Assembly (NCBI GenBank): GCA_903934745.1
Contig: CAIZOZ010000409.1
Coordinates: 1-8,643 of the forward strand
Source: an uncultured cyanobacterium
GTDB lineage: Bacteria; Cyanobacteriota; Cyanobacteriia; PCC-6307; Cyanobiaceae
Length of the DNA: 8,643 nt
Reading direction: 5' to 3'
In this document: positions 1 through 6,213 of the stretch, piece after piece
Numbering within the stretch: position 1 is the stretch's first letter
Layout of the letters: each line of letters opens with the position of its first letter
Made by a program: the position numbers and the translations under genes
Notes under the pieces: model-generated
Databases searched by the model: none
Told to the model about the DNA's origin: nothing
What the model saw: only the letters and a program-made list of their open reading frames with translations

Positions 1-332
1 AGGCTGAGCACGGTGCCGGCATCGGCCACCAGCACCCCCTGGCCATGACGCCGCCAGGCGAGCCAGCCGGCCAGGGCTCGATCCAGCCCCAGCCAGGGTG
101 GCAAGGCAGCCAGCGGCACCCGATCCAGCACTAGCCGCCGCTGCGGCGGCAACGTCACCAGCAGCGGCAGCGGCCCCACCGCGGCCCAACCGACCAGATC
201 GGCGAGGAGTCCAGGCTCCAGAGCGCCAGCCGGCGGCAAGCCATGCTCCACCCGCAGCCCGCCAGCGGTGGCGACAGCCCAGTGCCAGCGGCTGTTTCCA
301 ATCAGCAACCAGCGGGGCGAACCAGCCGGCAC
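1..332 (-). CDS. coaX: Type III pantothenate kinase, N-terminal part (runs off the left edge)
   Basis: CoaX phosphorylates pantothenate, the first committed step of coenzyme A synthesis, in the cytoplasm. About 110 codons are present; the family is usually 230-260 residues, so roughly the second half lies outside the window. Reading the minus strand from a GTG at 332, the protein begins VPAGSPRWLLIGNSRWHWA. The IGNSR stretch corresponds to the phosphate-binding DxGNT loop of the ASKHA fold. Near the window edge comes VLVADAGTVLSL, the conserved D-x-G-T block of the second phosphate loop. The first loop lacks the usual Asp (I-G-N instead of D-x-G-N), which I recall as common in cyanobacterial homologues. 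The GTG directly follows the cysH stop codon in the same frame, so the two are very likely co-transcribed and translationally coupled. No better start codon is visible before the first conserved motif. Confidence 0.82.
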   Translation of the reverse strand, partial: MPAGSPRWLLIGNSRWHWAVATAGGLRVEHGLPPAGALEPGLLADLVGWAAVGPLPLLVTLPPQRRLVLDRVPLAALPPWLGLDRALAGWLAWRRHGQGVLVADAGTVLS

Positions 333-1163
333 TCAGATGCCCTCGCCCATCAGCCCCGGCAGATGGATGCCGCATTCCTGCTGGATCCCGCCGAAGCGGG
401 TGGCACGGCCCCTGAGGTCTCCATCGTCGGCGGCACTGGAGTGCCAGTCGCCCACCGTGGAATACCCCTGCTCAAAGAGCGGATGCTGGGGTAACCCATG
501 CTCCTGCATGTAGTAAAAGACATCCCGGCTGGTCCAGGTCAGCAGCGGCCGCAGGGACCAGGCCCCGCGCACCGGATCCAGCGACGTCATGCCGCGGCGA
601 TGGTCGGTCTGACGGCCGCGCACGCCACTGGCCCAGCAACGCACCTGCAGCTCGACCAGGGCCCGATCGAGGGGCTCCACCTTGCGGAGCTGGTTGTAGA
701 GCTGCAGATCCTCGAGGTTGCCGGATTCCCACAGCCGGCCATGGAGCGCCTCCATCCGGGCCGGGCTCATCACCGCCTGAACCACCCGCAGATCGATCGA
801 CAGCAGCGCGCTCAGCTGTTCGGCGTAGCGATAGGTCTCGGGGGGCAAGTAGCCGGTATCCACCCAGATCACGGGCACCCGCCGACCGGGAACCAGCTCG
901 CCAAGCTCGCTGACCATGTGCAGCAGCACCGCCGACTGGATGCCGAAGCTGGTGGTGAGCGCCAGTCCTTCGCCAAAGGAATCAGCCGCCCAGCGCAGCC
1001 GGGACTGGGCATCCAGCGGCTCCAGCAGCGCCCGGGCAGCCTCCAGATCCAGGGGGCGTCCCTGCAGATCAGCGGGCATCGCAGCCAGCGGCGCCTGGGC
1101 AGCCTGAGGCTGCAGCGAAGACGAACTCGGTACCGCGTTTCCCGTGGCTGAAAGGGTCAGCAT
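333..1163 (-). CDS. cysH: Phosphoadenosine phosphosulfate (PAPS) reductase, thioredoxin-dependent
   Basis: CysH reduces PAPS to sulfite and adenosine 3',5'-bisphosphate in assimilatory sulfate reduction, using thioredoxin as electron donor. With the start at 1163 the product is 276 aa. Visible motifs are the nucleotide-binding loop TTSFGIQSA (about residues 70-78), VIWVDTGYLPPETY, the LRKVEPL segment, the substrate-binding stretch RRGMTSLDPVRG, GYSTVGDWHSS, and the C-terminal catalytic QECGIH with Cys at about 264. The cysteine pairs that bind the 4Fe-4S cluster in APS reductases are absent (LYNQLRKVEPL has no CC), which favours PAPS over APS as substrate. The start is uncertain. The open frame extends to an ATG at 1247, but that would overlap the divergent NDH-2 gene. 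An ATG at 1079 would give 248 aa, closer to E. coli CysH (244 aa). The Ser/Ala/Gln-rich segment between 1163 and 1079 is not part of the conserved domain. Confidence 0.9.
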   Translation of the reverse strand: MLTLSATGNAVPSSSSLQPQAAQAPLAAMPADLQGRPLDLEAARALLEPLDAQSRLRWAADSFGEGLALTTSFGIQSAVLLHMVSELGELVPGRRVPVIWVDTGYLPPETYRYAEQLSALLSIDLRVVQAVMSPARMEALHGRLWESGNLEDLQLYNQLRKVEPLDRALVELQVRCWASGVRGRQTDHRRGMTSLDPVRGAWSLRPLLTWTSRDVFYYMQEHGLPQHPLFEQGYSTVGDWHSSAADDGDLRGRATRFGGIQQECGIHLPGLMGEGI

Positions 1164-1209
1164 CAGGCCATCATCACCCGTCAATGGAAACACTGGGTAG
1201 GGTTCCTGG

Positions 1210-2436
1210 ATGGAGAGTGACAGGCATCCGGCCAATTCCGACAGCACCGCCCCCCCCCCCGTCGTGATCGTCGGGGGAGGGTTCGCTGGGCTCTACACCG
1301 CCTTATCGCTGGCCGAAAGCCGCCGCCACCCGCCGATCCTGCTGATCGAACCGCAGGAACGCTTTCTGTTTCTACCCCTGCTCTATGAACTGCTCAGCGG
1401 CGAACTGCGCCGCTGGGAAATTGCCCCCCGCTACGACGCCTTGCTGGCGGGCAAAGGGGTGGGCTGGCTGCAGGACCGTGTTGATCGGATCGATGCCAGC
1501 CAGCGGCGTGTGCACACCGCCGCTGGCCGCAGCCTTCCCTATCGCCGGCTGGTGATCGCCTCGGGGGGCTGCCCCGAATTCTTCGGGGTGCCGGGCGCGG
1601 ACATCCACAGTCTCGGCTTCCGCACCCTCGATGACGTGGAGCGACTCCAGCAGCTGCTCGAGAAACTGCGCCGCTCCGCCCGCCCGCTGCAGCGTCTGGC
1701 GGTGGTCGGAGCCGGCCCCACCGGAGTCGAGCTGGCCTGCAAACTCGCCGACCTGGCCCAGGGCTGTGCCGTGATCGAACTGATCGAGCAGGGTCCCACC
1801 CTGCTGCCCCAGGCTCGGGCCTTCAGCCGTGAGCAGGCCGAAAAGGCCCTGCGGCAACGCGATGTACGCCTGCGCACCCACACCGCCGTCACCCGGGTCG
1901 ACACCGATCGCCTGCACCTGTGCTGCCGCAGCGCGCACGAGGCCGATGGGCTACAGCCCGCTCCCGAAGAAATTCTGCCGATCGACGGGGTGATCTGGAC
2001 CGCCGGACTGAGCTTCCGGCCGCCGCTGATCAGCCCCGATCCCCGCCGCGATCGCCGCGGCCGCCTCTGCTGCCAGGCCGACCTCAGCCTGCTGGACCAG
2101 CCAGCCATTTTTGTCGCCGGCGACCTGGCCCACCTGGAGGGGCCCGACGGCGACCCCCTGCCGGGCACGGCCCAGGTGGCCTTCCAGCAGGCGCCCCTGC
2201 TGGCCGCCAATCTGTTGCACTCCCTGGCGGATGAGCCGCTGGAACCCTTCCAATGGAAGGATCTGGGCGAAATGCTGTCGCTCGGCCAAGGCGATGCCTG
2301 CCTGACGTCCTCCGGTCTCACCCTGGCCGGTCCAGCCGCCTTTCGCCTGCGCCAGCTGGCCTATCTCAGCCGCATGCCCGGCCTGGCCCACACCCTGCGG
2401 GTCGCCGCCGGCTGGCTGGCCGACTGGAAACCATGA
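1210..2436 (+). CDS. Type II NAD(P)H dehydrogenase (NDH-2 family), FAD-dependent pyridine nucleotide-disulphide oxidoreductase
   Basis: This is a single-subunit, non-proton-pumping NAD(P)H:quinone oxidoreductase of 408 aa. It should be a peripheral protein on the inner face of the plasma or thylakoid membrane that passes electrons from NAD(P)H through FAD to quinone. Cyanobacteria carry several such proteins (NdbA/B/C), and one type, Synechocystis NdbB, has been linked to phylloquinone synthesis; I cannot tell which type this is. Motifs are VVIVGGGFAG (FAD Rossmann loop, G22-G27), VVGAGPTGVELA (NAD(P) loop, about 167-172) with acidic VIELIEQ at the end of the second strand (often NADH-preferring), VIWTAGL, and IFVAGDLAH (FAD site, D305). 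The C-terminal roughly 50 residues are basic and amphipathic (FRLRQLAYLSRM), as expected for membrane docking. It starts at ATG 1210; the only nearby in-frame alternative, GTG 1264, would cut into the FAD motif. Codons 14-17 contain an 11-C run. Its stop overlaps the next gene by 4 nt. Confidence 0.85.
   Translation: MESDRHPANSDSTAPPPVVIVGGGFAGLYTALSLAESRRHPPILLIEPQERFLFLPLLYELLSGELRRWEIAPRYDALLAGKGVGWLQDRVDRIDASQRRVHTAAGRSLPYRRLVIASGGCPEFFGVPGADIHSLGFRTLDDVERLQQLLEKLRRSARPLQRLAVVGAGPTGVELACKLADLAQGCAVIELIEQGPTLLPQARAFSREQAEKALRQRDVRLRTHTAVTRVDTDRLHLCCRSAHEADGLQPAPEEILPIDGVIWTAGLSFRPPLISPDPRRDRRGRLCCQADLSLLDQPAIFVAGDLAHLEGPDGDPLPGTAQVAFQQAPLLAANLLHSLADEPLEPFQWKDLGEMLSLGQGDACLTSSGLTLAGPAAFRLRQLAYLSRMPGLAHTLRVAAGWLADWKP
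1250..1260 (+). repeat. C11 homopolymer inside the NDH-2 coding sequence
   Basis: Eleven consecutive C residues encode the end of Ala14 and Pro15-Pro17 of the NDH-2 protein, just before the FAD-binding motif. The reading frame is open at 11 C. Gain or loss of one base would shift the frame before any functional domain. It is either a slippage-prone site or a place where sequencing may miscount. Confidence 0.9.
2048..2055. repeat. HIP1 octamer (GCGATCGC)
   Basis: A perfect copy of the highly iterated palindrome abundant in many cyanobacterial genomes, here inside the NDH-2 gene. Such sites are methylation targets in several cyanobacteria. One octamer in GC-rich DNA can occur by chance, so it is only mild support for cyanobacterial origin. 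Confidence 0.6.
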
Positions 2437-3095
2437 CCGCCATCTGCCTTGCCCCACCGAACTGGCCCAGGCCCCAGGCCCTGCTGCTCGATGCCATGGG
2501 CACTCTGATCGGCCTGCGCCAATCGATCGGCAGCACCTACGCCCGACTGGCGGCCGACCATGGGCTGCAGGTGGAGGCAGAGGCCATCGACCAGGCCTTT
2601 CCTGCCGTCTATGGCGCCGCGCCGCCCCTCGCCTTCCCCGGCCTGGAGGCTGAGGCCCTGGAACGGGCCGAACGGGATTGGTGGGCGCAGCGCATCGACA
2701 CCGTGCTGGTGGCGGCCGGTGCCGCGCCAGCACCAGCGGCTCTGCATCGCTGCCTCTTCGACCAGTTCGCCGACCCCCAGCTCTGGCGGGTCTACGACGA
2801 CGTGCCCCCCCAACTCCAGGCCTGGCGAGAGCAAGGGCTGCGGCTGGCGGTGGTGAGCAACTTCGACCAGCGCCTGGATGGCCTACTGGCCGGCCTGGAG
2901 CTGACCCCCTGGATTGAGCAGGTGGTGATCTCCAGCCGGGCCGGAGCAGCCAAACCCTCGGCCCAGCCCTTTCACCAGGCCCTGGACGCCCTGGACCTGA
3001 ACGCCGAGCAGGTGTGGCATGTGGGCGACAGCCCTGAAGACGCGGCCGGCGCCGCCGCAGCGGGGATCCGCTGCCTGATCGTGCAACGACCTTGA
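2433..3095 (+). CDS. HAD-superfamily hydrolase with atypical motif I (D-A-M-G-T)
   Basis: The protein is 220 aa, the usual size for a HAD hydrolase with a helical C1 cap. The core motifs are in order: motif I LLLDAMGTL (nucleophile D20), motif II VVSNFD (S142), motif III AAKPS (K174), and motif IV HVGDSPEDAAGA (D199, D203). The cap lies between motifs I and II, about residues 30-130, rich in Ala and acidic residues. Classical phosphatases have D-x-D in motif I, the second Asp being the general acid/base; here that position is Met22. The same position is also non-Asp in HDHD3-like proteins, phosphonatases (Ala) and haloacid dehalogenases (Tyr), so the substrate is uncertain and may not be a simple phosphate ester. 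The start is ATG 2433, overlapping the NDH-2 stop as ATGA. The stop overlaps the TTG start of hflX (TTGA), so translational coupling on both sides is likely. No specific substrate can be assigned. Confidence 0.88.
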   Translation: MTAICLAPPNWPRPQALLLDAMGTLIGLRQSIGSTYARLAADHGLQVEAEAIDQAFPAVYGAAPPLAFPGLEAEALERAERDWWAQRIDTVLVAAGAAPAPAALHRCLFDQFADPQLWRVYDDVPPQLQAWREQGLRLAVVSNFDQRLDGLLAGLELTPWIEQVVISSRAGAAKPSAQPFHQALDALDLNAEQVWHVGDSPEDAAGAAAAGIRCLIVQRP

Positions 3096-4783
3096 GCCAA
3101 GGCGTGCTGGCGGGTCGAACGGCCGGGTTGCGCCCTGCGGAGAAGCGGCGACTGGAGCGGCTCTGCCATCGCCGCCATCCGGCCGATGCCACTGCCGATC
3201 TGCTCACCTTGCAGCGATTGGCGGCCGAATCCCATGGTCTGGAGCTACCGCTCAGCCTGGTGGTGGACGGTCGGGGGCTGTGCCGGCTGCTGTGGGTGGG
3301 CGATCTGGAACAGTCAGGGCGGCTGATCGAACGGTTGCCGGGCTCTGATCGCCGTCAGGGCCATGACCTGCGGCTGATCACCTGCCGGCGGGGCAGCCGC
3401 TCGGCCCCCCTGCTGCCGGGCCCGCAGGAATCAGTGGTGGCCCTCGATCTGGCTCCCTGCCTGTGGCTGCGCTACGTCGATGAGGCCGGTGCCGGCGGCC
3501 ACTGGCCAGCGCTGCTGCTCACCCCCGGCGCTGGCGACGATCCCTGGCAACAGCAGGCGGAAGGCGACCTGGCCGACCTCTGCGTGCAGGATCCAGCCAG
3601 CCTGGTGGTGGCGTCGGCAGAACCCGAGGCCGGCAGCAAGGCCACCAAAGGGCCAGAACGGGTGCTGCTGCTCTGCCTGGTGGGCGGCGACCCCCAGCAC
3701 ACCCGCCGGGAGGAGGCCGAACTGGAAGGTTTGGTGCGCAGTGCCGGCGCCGTGCCGGTGGGCATCGTCGAGCAGAAGCGCCGCAGCGGCGAGAGCCACC
3801 TGACCATCTGGGGCGAAGGCAAGCTGCAGGAGGCAGCCCTGGAAGCCCGCCGCCTTCAGGCCGATCTGGTGGTCACCGACCGCGAACTGACGCCGGTGCA
3901 GGCCCGCAACCTGGAGCGGCTGCTGGATCTGCCGGTGAGCGATCGCAGCGAGCTGATCCTCGACATCTTTGCCCAACGGGCCGCCAGTGGCGCCGGCCGC
4001 CTGCAGGTGGAGCTGGCCCAGCTGCGCTACCGCCTGCCGCGGCTCACCGGCCGCGGCCTGAGCCTGTCGCGGCAGGGGGGCGGCATCGGCACCCGCGGGC
4101 CCGGCGAAACCCAGCTGGAGAAAGATCGGCGGGCCATCAGCCGGCGGGTCGAACGGCTGCAGCGGGACGTGCAGCGACTCGGCGACCATCGGGCCCGCCT
4201 GCGCCAGAGCCGCACCGGCCTGGGCCGCCTCGCCCTGGTGGGCTACACCAACGCCGGCAAGAGCTCCCTGCTCAATGCCCTCACCCGGGTGGGGGGCGCC
4301 CATGCGGTGCTGGCGGAGAACAAGCTGTTCGCCACCCTCGACCCCACCACCCGGCGCCTCACCCTGATCGATGCTGAGGGCAACGCCGATCAACCCCTGT
4401 TGATCACCGACACGGTGGGTTTCATCCGAGCCCTGCCGGCCCAGTTGATGGAAGCCTTCCGCTCCACAATCGAAGAGGCCCTCGACGCCGATGGTCTGCT
4501 GCTGGTGGTCGACCTGGCCGATCCAGCCTGGCCGGAGCAGCTGCGCACGGTGCGCACAATTCTCGACAGCCTCGGCTCGGTGGCGCCGCAACTGGTGATC
4601 GGCAATCAGATCGACCGCTGCCCGGCCAGCGAACTGGAGCGAGCCCGAGCCCTGGAGCCCGAGATGATGTTCGTATCGGCGACAGCCGATCTGGGGCTGC
4701 AAAACCTGCGGGAGCACCTGCGCCACTGGCCCTGCGGGGGAAGCCACAGCTCTGAGGAGGCTGTGCCAACATCAATGGGTTGA
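3092..4783 (+). CDS. hflX: GTPase HflX, ribosome-associated
   Basis: HflX is a cytoplasmic GTPase that binds the 50S subunit and, in other bacteria, splits or rescues stalled ribosomes under stress. The product is 563 aa, longer than E. coli HflX (426 aa). The first roughly 190 residues are an extra N-terminal region (with LAGRTAGLRP near the start) that I associate with cyanobacterial forms. The HflX domain follows: RVLLLCLVGG about 192 onwards, LTIWGEGKLQE, VVTDRELTPVQARNLE, and the signature GGGIGTRGPGETQLE (329-343) followed by a long basic helix. The GTPase motifs are G1 GYTNAGKSS (384-392), G3 DTVG (440-443), G4 NQID (505-508) and G5 VSAT. G4 has Gln where NKxD has Lys. The start is TTG 3092, overlapping the HAD stop by 4 nt; GTG 3104 is the alternative and would begin at the LAGRT segment. 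Confidence 0.95.
   Translation: MSQGVLAGRTAGLRPAEKRRLERLCHRRHPADATADLLTLQRLAAESHGLELPLSLVVDGRGLCRLLWVGDLEQSGRLIERLPGSDRRQGHDLRLITCRRGSRSAPLLPGPQESVVALDLAPCLWLRYVDEAGAGGHWPALLLTPGAGDDPWQQQAEGDLADLCVQDPASLVVASAEPEAGSKATKGPERVLLLCLVGGDPQHTRREEAELEGLVRSAGAVPVGIVEQKRRSGESHLTIWGEGKLQEAALEARRLQADLVVTDRELTPVQARNLERLLDLPVSDRSELILDIFAQRAASGAGRLQVELAQLRYRLPRLTGRGLSLSRQGGGIGTRGPGETQLEKDRRAISRRVERLQRDVQRLGDHRARLRQSRTGLGRLALVGYTNAGKSSLLNALTRVGGAHAVLAENKLFATLDPTTRRLTLIDAEGNADQPLLITDTVGFIRALPAQLMEAFRSTIEEALDADGLLLVVDLADPAWPEQLRTVRTILDSLGSVAPQLVIGNQIDRCPASELERARALEPEMMFVSATADLGLQNLREHLRHWPCGGSHSSEEAVPTSMG
3939..3946. repeat. HIP1 octamer (GCGATCGC)
   Basis: A second perfect HIP1 palindrome, inside hflX. Two were found by eye in the window, both within coding sequence; neither seems to have a gene-specific role. 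Confidence 0.6.
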
Positions 4784-4798
4784 TTCTTTCCCTGGTTC

Positions 4799-5434
4799 AT
4801 GGTGCTGCAGCTCGGCGATACGGTGCCCGATTTCACCCAGGACTCCCAGCTCGGTCCGATCAACCTCTACGACTTCGGCGAAGGTAGCTGGGTGGTGCTG
4901 TTCTCCCACCCAGCCGACTACACCCCGGTCTGCACCACCGAGCTTGGCGAGGTGGCTCGTCTGCGCCCTGAATGGGAGAAGCGCAACGTCAAGACGATCG
5001 CCCTGAGTGTCGATACGGCTGAAAGCCACAAGGGCTGGATCTGCGACATCAACGAAATCCAGCAGACCACGGTTGACTACCCGATTCTGGCCGACGCCGA
5101 CAAGAGGGTCAGCGACCTCTACGGCATGATCCATCCCAATGCGCTCAACAACCTCACGGTGCGCTCGGTGTTCATCATCGACCCTGCCAAGAAGCTGCGC
5201 CTGCAGATCACCTACCCCGCCAGCACCGGCCGCAACTTCGACGAAATTCTGCGGGTGATCGACTCCCTGCAGCTCACCGATCACCATCAGGTCGCCACCC
5301 CGGTCAACTGGAAGAACGGCGAAGACTGCGTCGTGGTGCCCTCAATTCCCACCGAGGAGGCCCGCGCCAAGTTCCCCAAAGGCGTCACCGAGATCCGCCC
5401 TTACCTGCGCATGACCCCCCAGCCCAACACATGA
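4799..5434 (+). CDS. 1-Cys peroxiredoxin (Prx6 family)
   Basis: This thiol peroxidase of 211 aa reduces H2O2 and organic hydroperoxides in the cytoplasm. The length and long C-terminal dimerisation region fit the Prx6/1-Cys group, not the AhpC type. The N-terminus reads LGDTVPDFTQDS. The active site is HPADYTPVCTTELG with peroxidatic Cys45 and T42, and Arg122 (TVRSVFIID) sits where the family's conserved Arg is found. The C-terminal PVNWKNGEDCVVVPS and EIRPYLR are Prx6 signatures. Two more cysteines, at 82 and 177, are visible, but there is no VCP resolving-Cys motif. The start is ATG 4799, 15 nt after the hflX stop, with no obvious Shine-Dalgarno. It probably belongs to the same transcript as hflX, and its place in the cluster suggests a role in oxidative or general stress. 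Confidence 0.95.
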   Translation: MVLQLGDTVPDFTQDSQLGPINLYDFGEGSWVVLFSHPADYTPVCTTELGEVARLRPEWEKRNVKTIALSVDTAESHKGWICDINEIQQTTVDYPILADADKRVSDLYGMIHPNALNNLTVRSVFIIDPAKKLRLQITYPASTGRNFDEILRVIDSLQLTDHHQVATPVNWKNGEDCVVVPSIPTEEARAKFPKGVTEIRPYLRMTPQPNT

Positions 5435-5504
5435 GCCTCGCACCAGGGCCGGCGGCCATCAGCCTGGGGGTCCGACCCCGGCGGGGCCCTTGACTGAACC
5501 GGCC

Positions 5505-6209
5505 ATGACCCAGTGGTGGAAGTGGCAGGGTGGCGCTGATCGGATCGCCAACAGCTTCTGCGTCATCGGCGTCGGCCGCTTCGGCAGTGCTGTCTGCCGA
5601 GAGCTTTTGGGCGCCGGTGCTGAGGTGCTGGCCATCGACATGAACCAGCGCGCCATTGATGAGCTGCGCCAGCAGGATGCGGCGATCGAGGCGCGGGTGG
5701 TGGACTGCACCGATGAGGAAGCCTTGCGGGCCGCCGGTGCCCTCGATGTGGGCACGGTGGTGGTGGCGATCAGCGAACCGATCGAAGCCAGCATCACCGC
5801 CACCCTGATCGTGCGCGACAGCGCCGGCAGCCAGGTGCGCCAGGTGATCTCCAGGGCCACCAGTGATCTGCACGAGAAGATGCTGCGCCGGGTCGGAGCC
5901 GATCGGGTGGTGTTTCCTTCGAAGATGCAGGGCAGCCGCCTCGGCCTGGAGCTGGTGCGCCCCAACCTGCTGGAGCGCCTGCGACTCGATGACCACAACA
6001 GCATCGAGGAAATCAGAGTGCCCGCCAGCTTCACAGGCCAGTCGCTGCGCGATCTGAATCTGCGCAAGACCTACAACGTCAGCGTGCTGGCAGCCGGACC
6101 GTTGAATCGGCTGACCGTGAATCCGCCCGCTTCCCAGGTGCTGCAGGAGAACGAACTGCTGGTGGTGATGGGCAGCTCCGCAGCCCTTGAAGCCCTGCCC
6201 TCCCGATGA
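5505..6209 (+). CDS. ktrA: KtrA/TrkA-type potassium channel regulatory subunit (RCK domains)
   Basis: This is a cytoplasmic regulatory subunit that forms a nucleotide-binding ring under a KtrB/TrkH-type K+ (or Na+-dependent K+) channel and gates it in response to ATP/ADP or NAD(H). The product is 234 aa. An RCK-N Rossmann domain shows CVIGVGRFGSAV (GxGxxG at 22-27), acidic D45 at the end of the second strand (VLAID) and VVDCTDEEAL. VVVAISEPIEASI and RVGADRVVFPSKMQG follow. An RCK-C domain covers about residues 150-234 (EIRVPASFTGQSLRDLNLR, then ELLVVMGSS). The start is ATG 5505 because MTQWWKW resembles the N-terminus I recall for cyanobacterial homologues; an in-frame TTG at 5490 would add five residues. 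It is separated from the peroxiredoxin by 70 nt and from anmK by 4 nt. No channel subunit is encoded in the window. Confidence 0.9.
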   Translation: MTQWWKWQGGADRIANSFCVIGVGRFGSAVCRELLGAGAEVLAIDMNQRAIDELRQQDAAIEARVVDCTDEEALRAAGALDVGTVVVAISEPIEASITATLIVRDSAGSQVRQVISRATSDLHEKMLRRVGADRVVFPSKMQGSRLGLELVRPNLLERLRLDDHNSIEEIRVPASFTGQSLRDLNLRKTYNVSVLAAGPLNRLTVNPPASQVLQENELLVVMGSSAALEALPSR

Positions 6210-6213
6210 GGCG

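Noticed and set aside
98..1151. Plus-strand open frames opposite coaX and cysH (up to 217 aa)
   Set aside because: They are Ala/Arg/Pro/Gln-rich with no motif and lie exactly antisense to two recognisable enzymes.
1951..3207. 418-codon minus-strand open frame opposite the NDH-2 and HAD genes
   Set aside because: Arg/Gly/Pro low-complexity composition and no motifs; the plus strand carries intact enzyme signatures throughout.
3431..4747. 438-codon minus-strand open frame opposite hflX
   Set aside because: Gln/Gly/Ala-rich shadow of a strongly conserved GTPase; long open antisense frames are expected at this GC content.
5466..5490. GC-rich hairpin before ktrA (GGGGTC-C-GACCCC and CCCC-GGC-GGGG)
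   Set aside because: The stems are short or have impossible loops, and there is no T-run; likely a by-product of G/C runs in this base composition.
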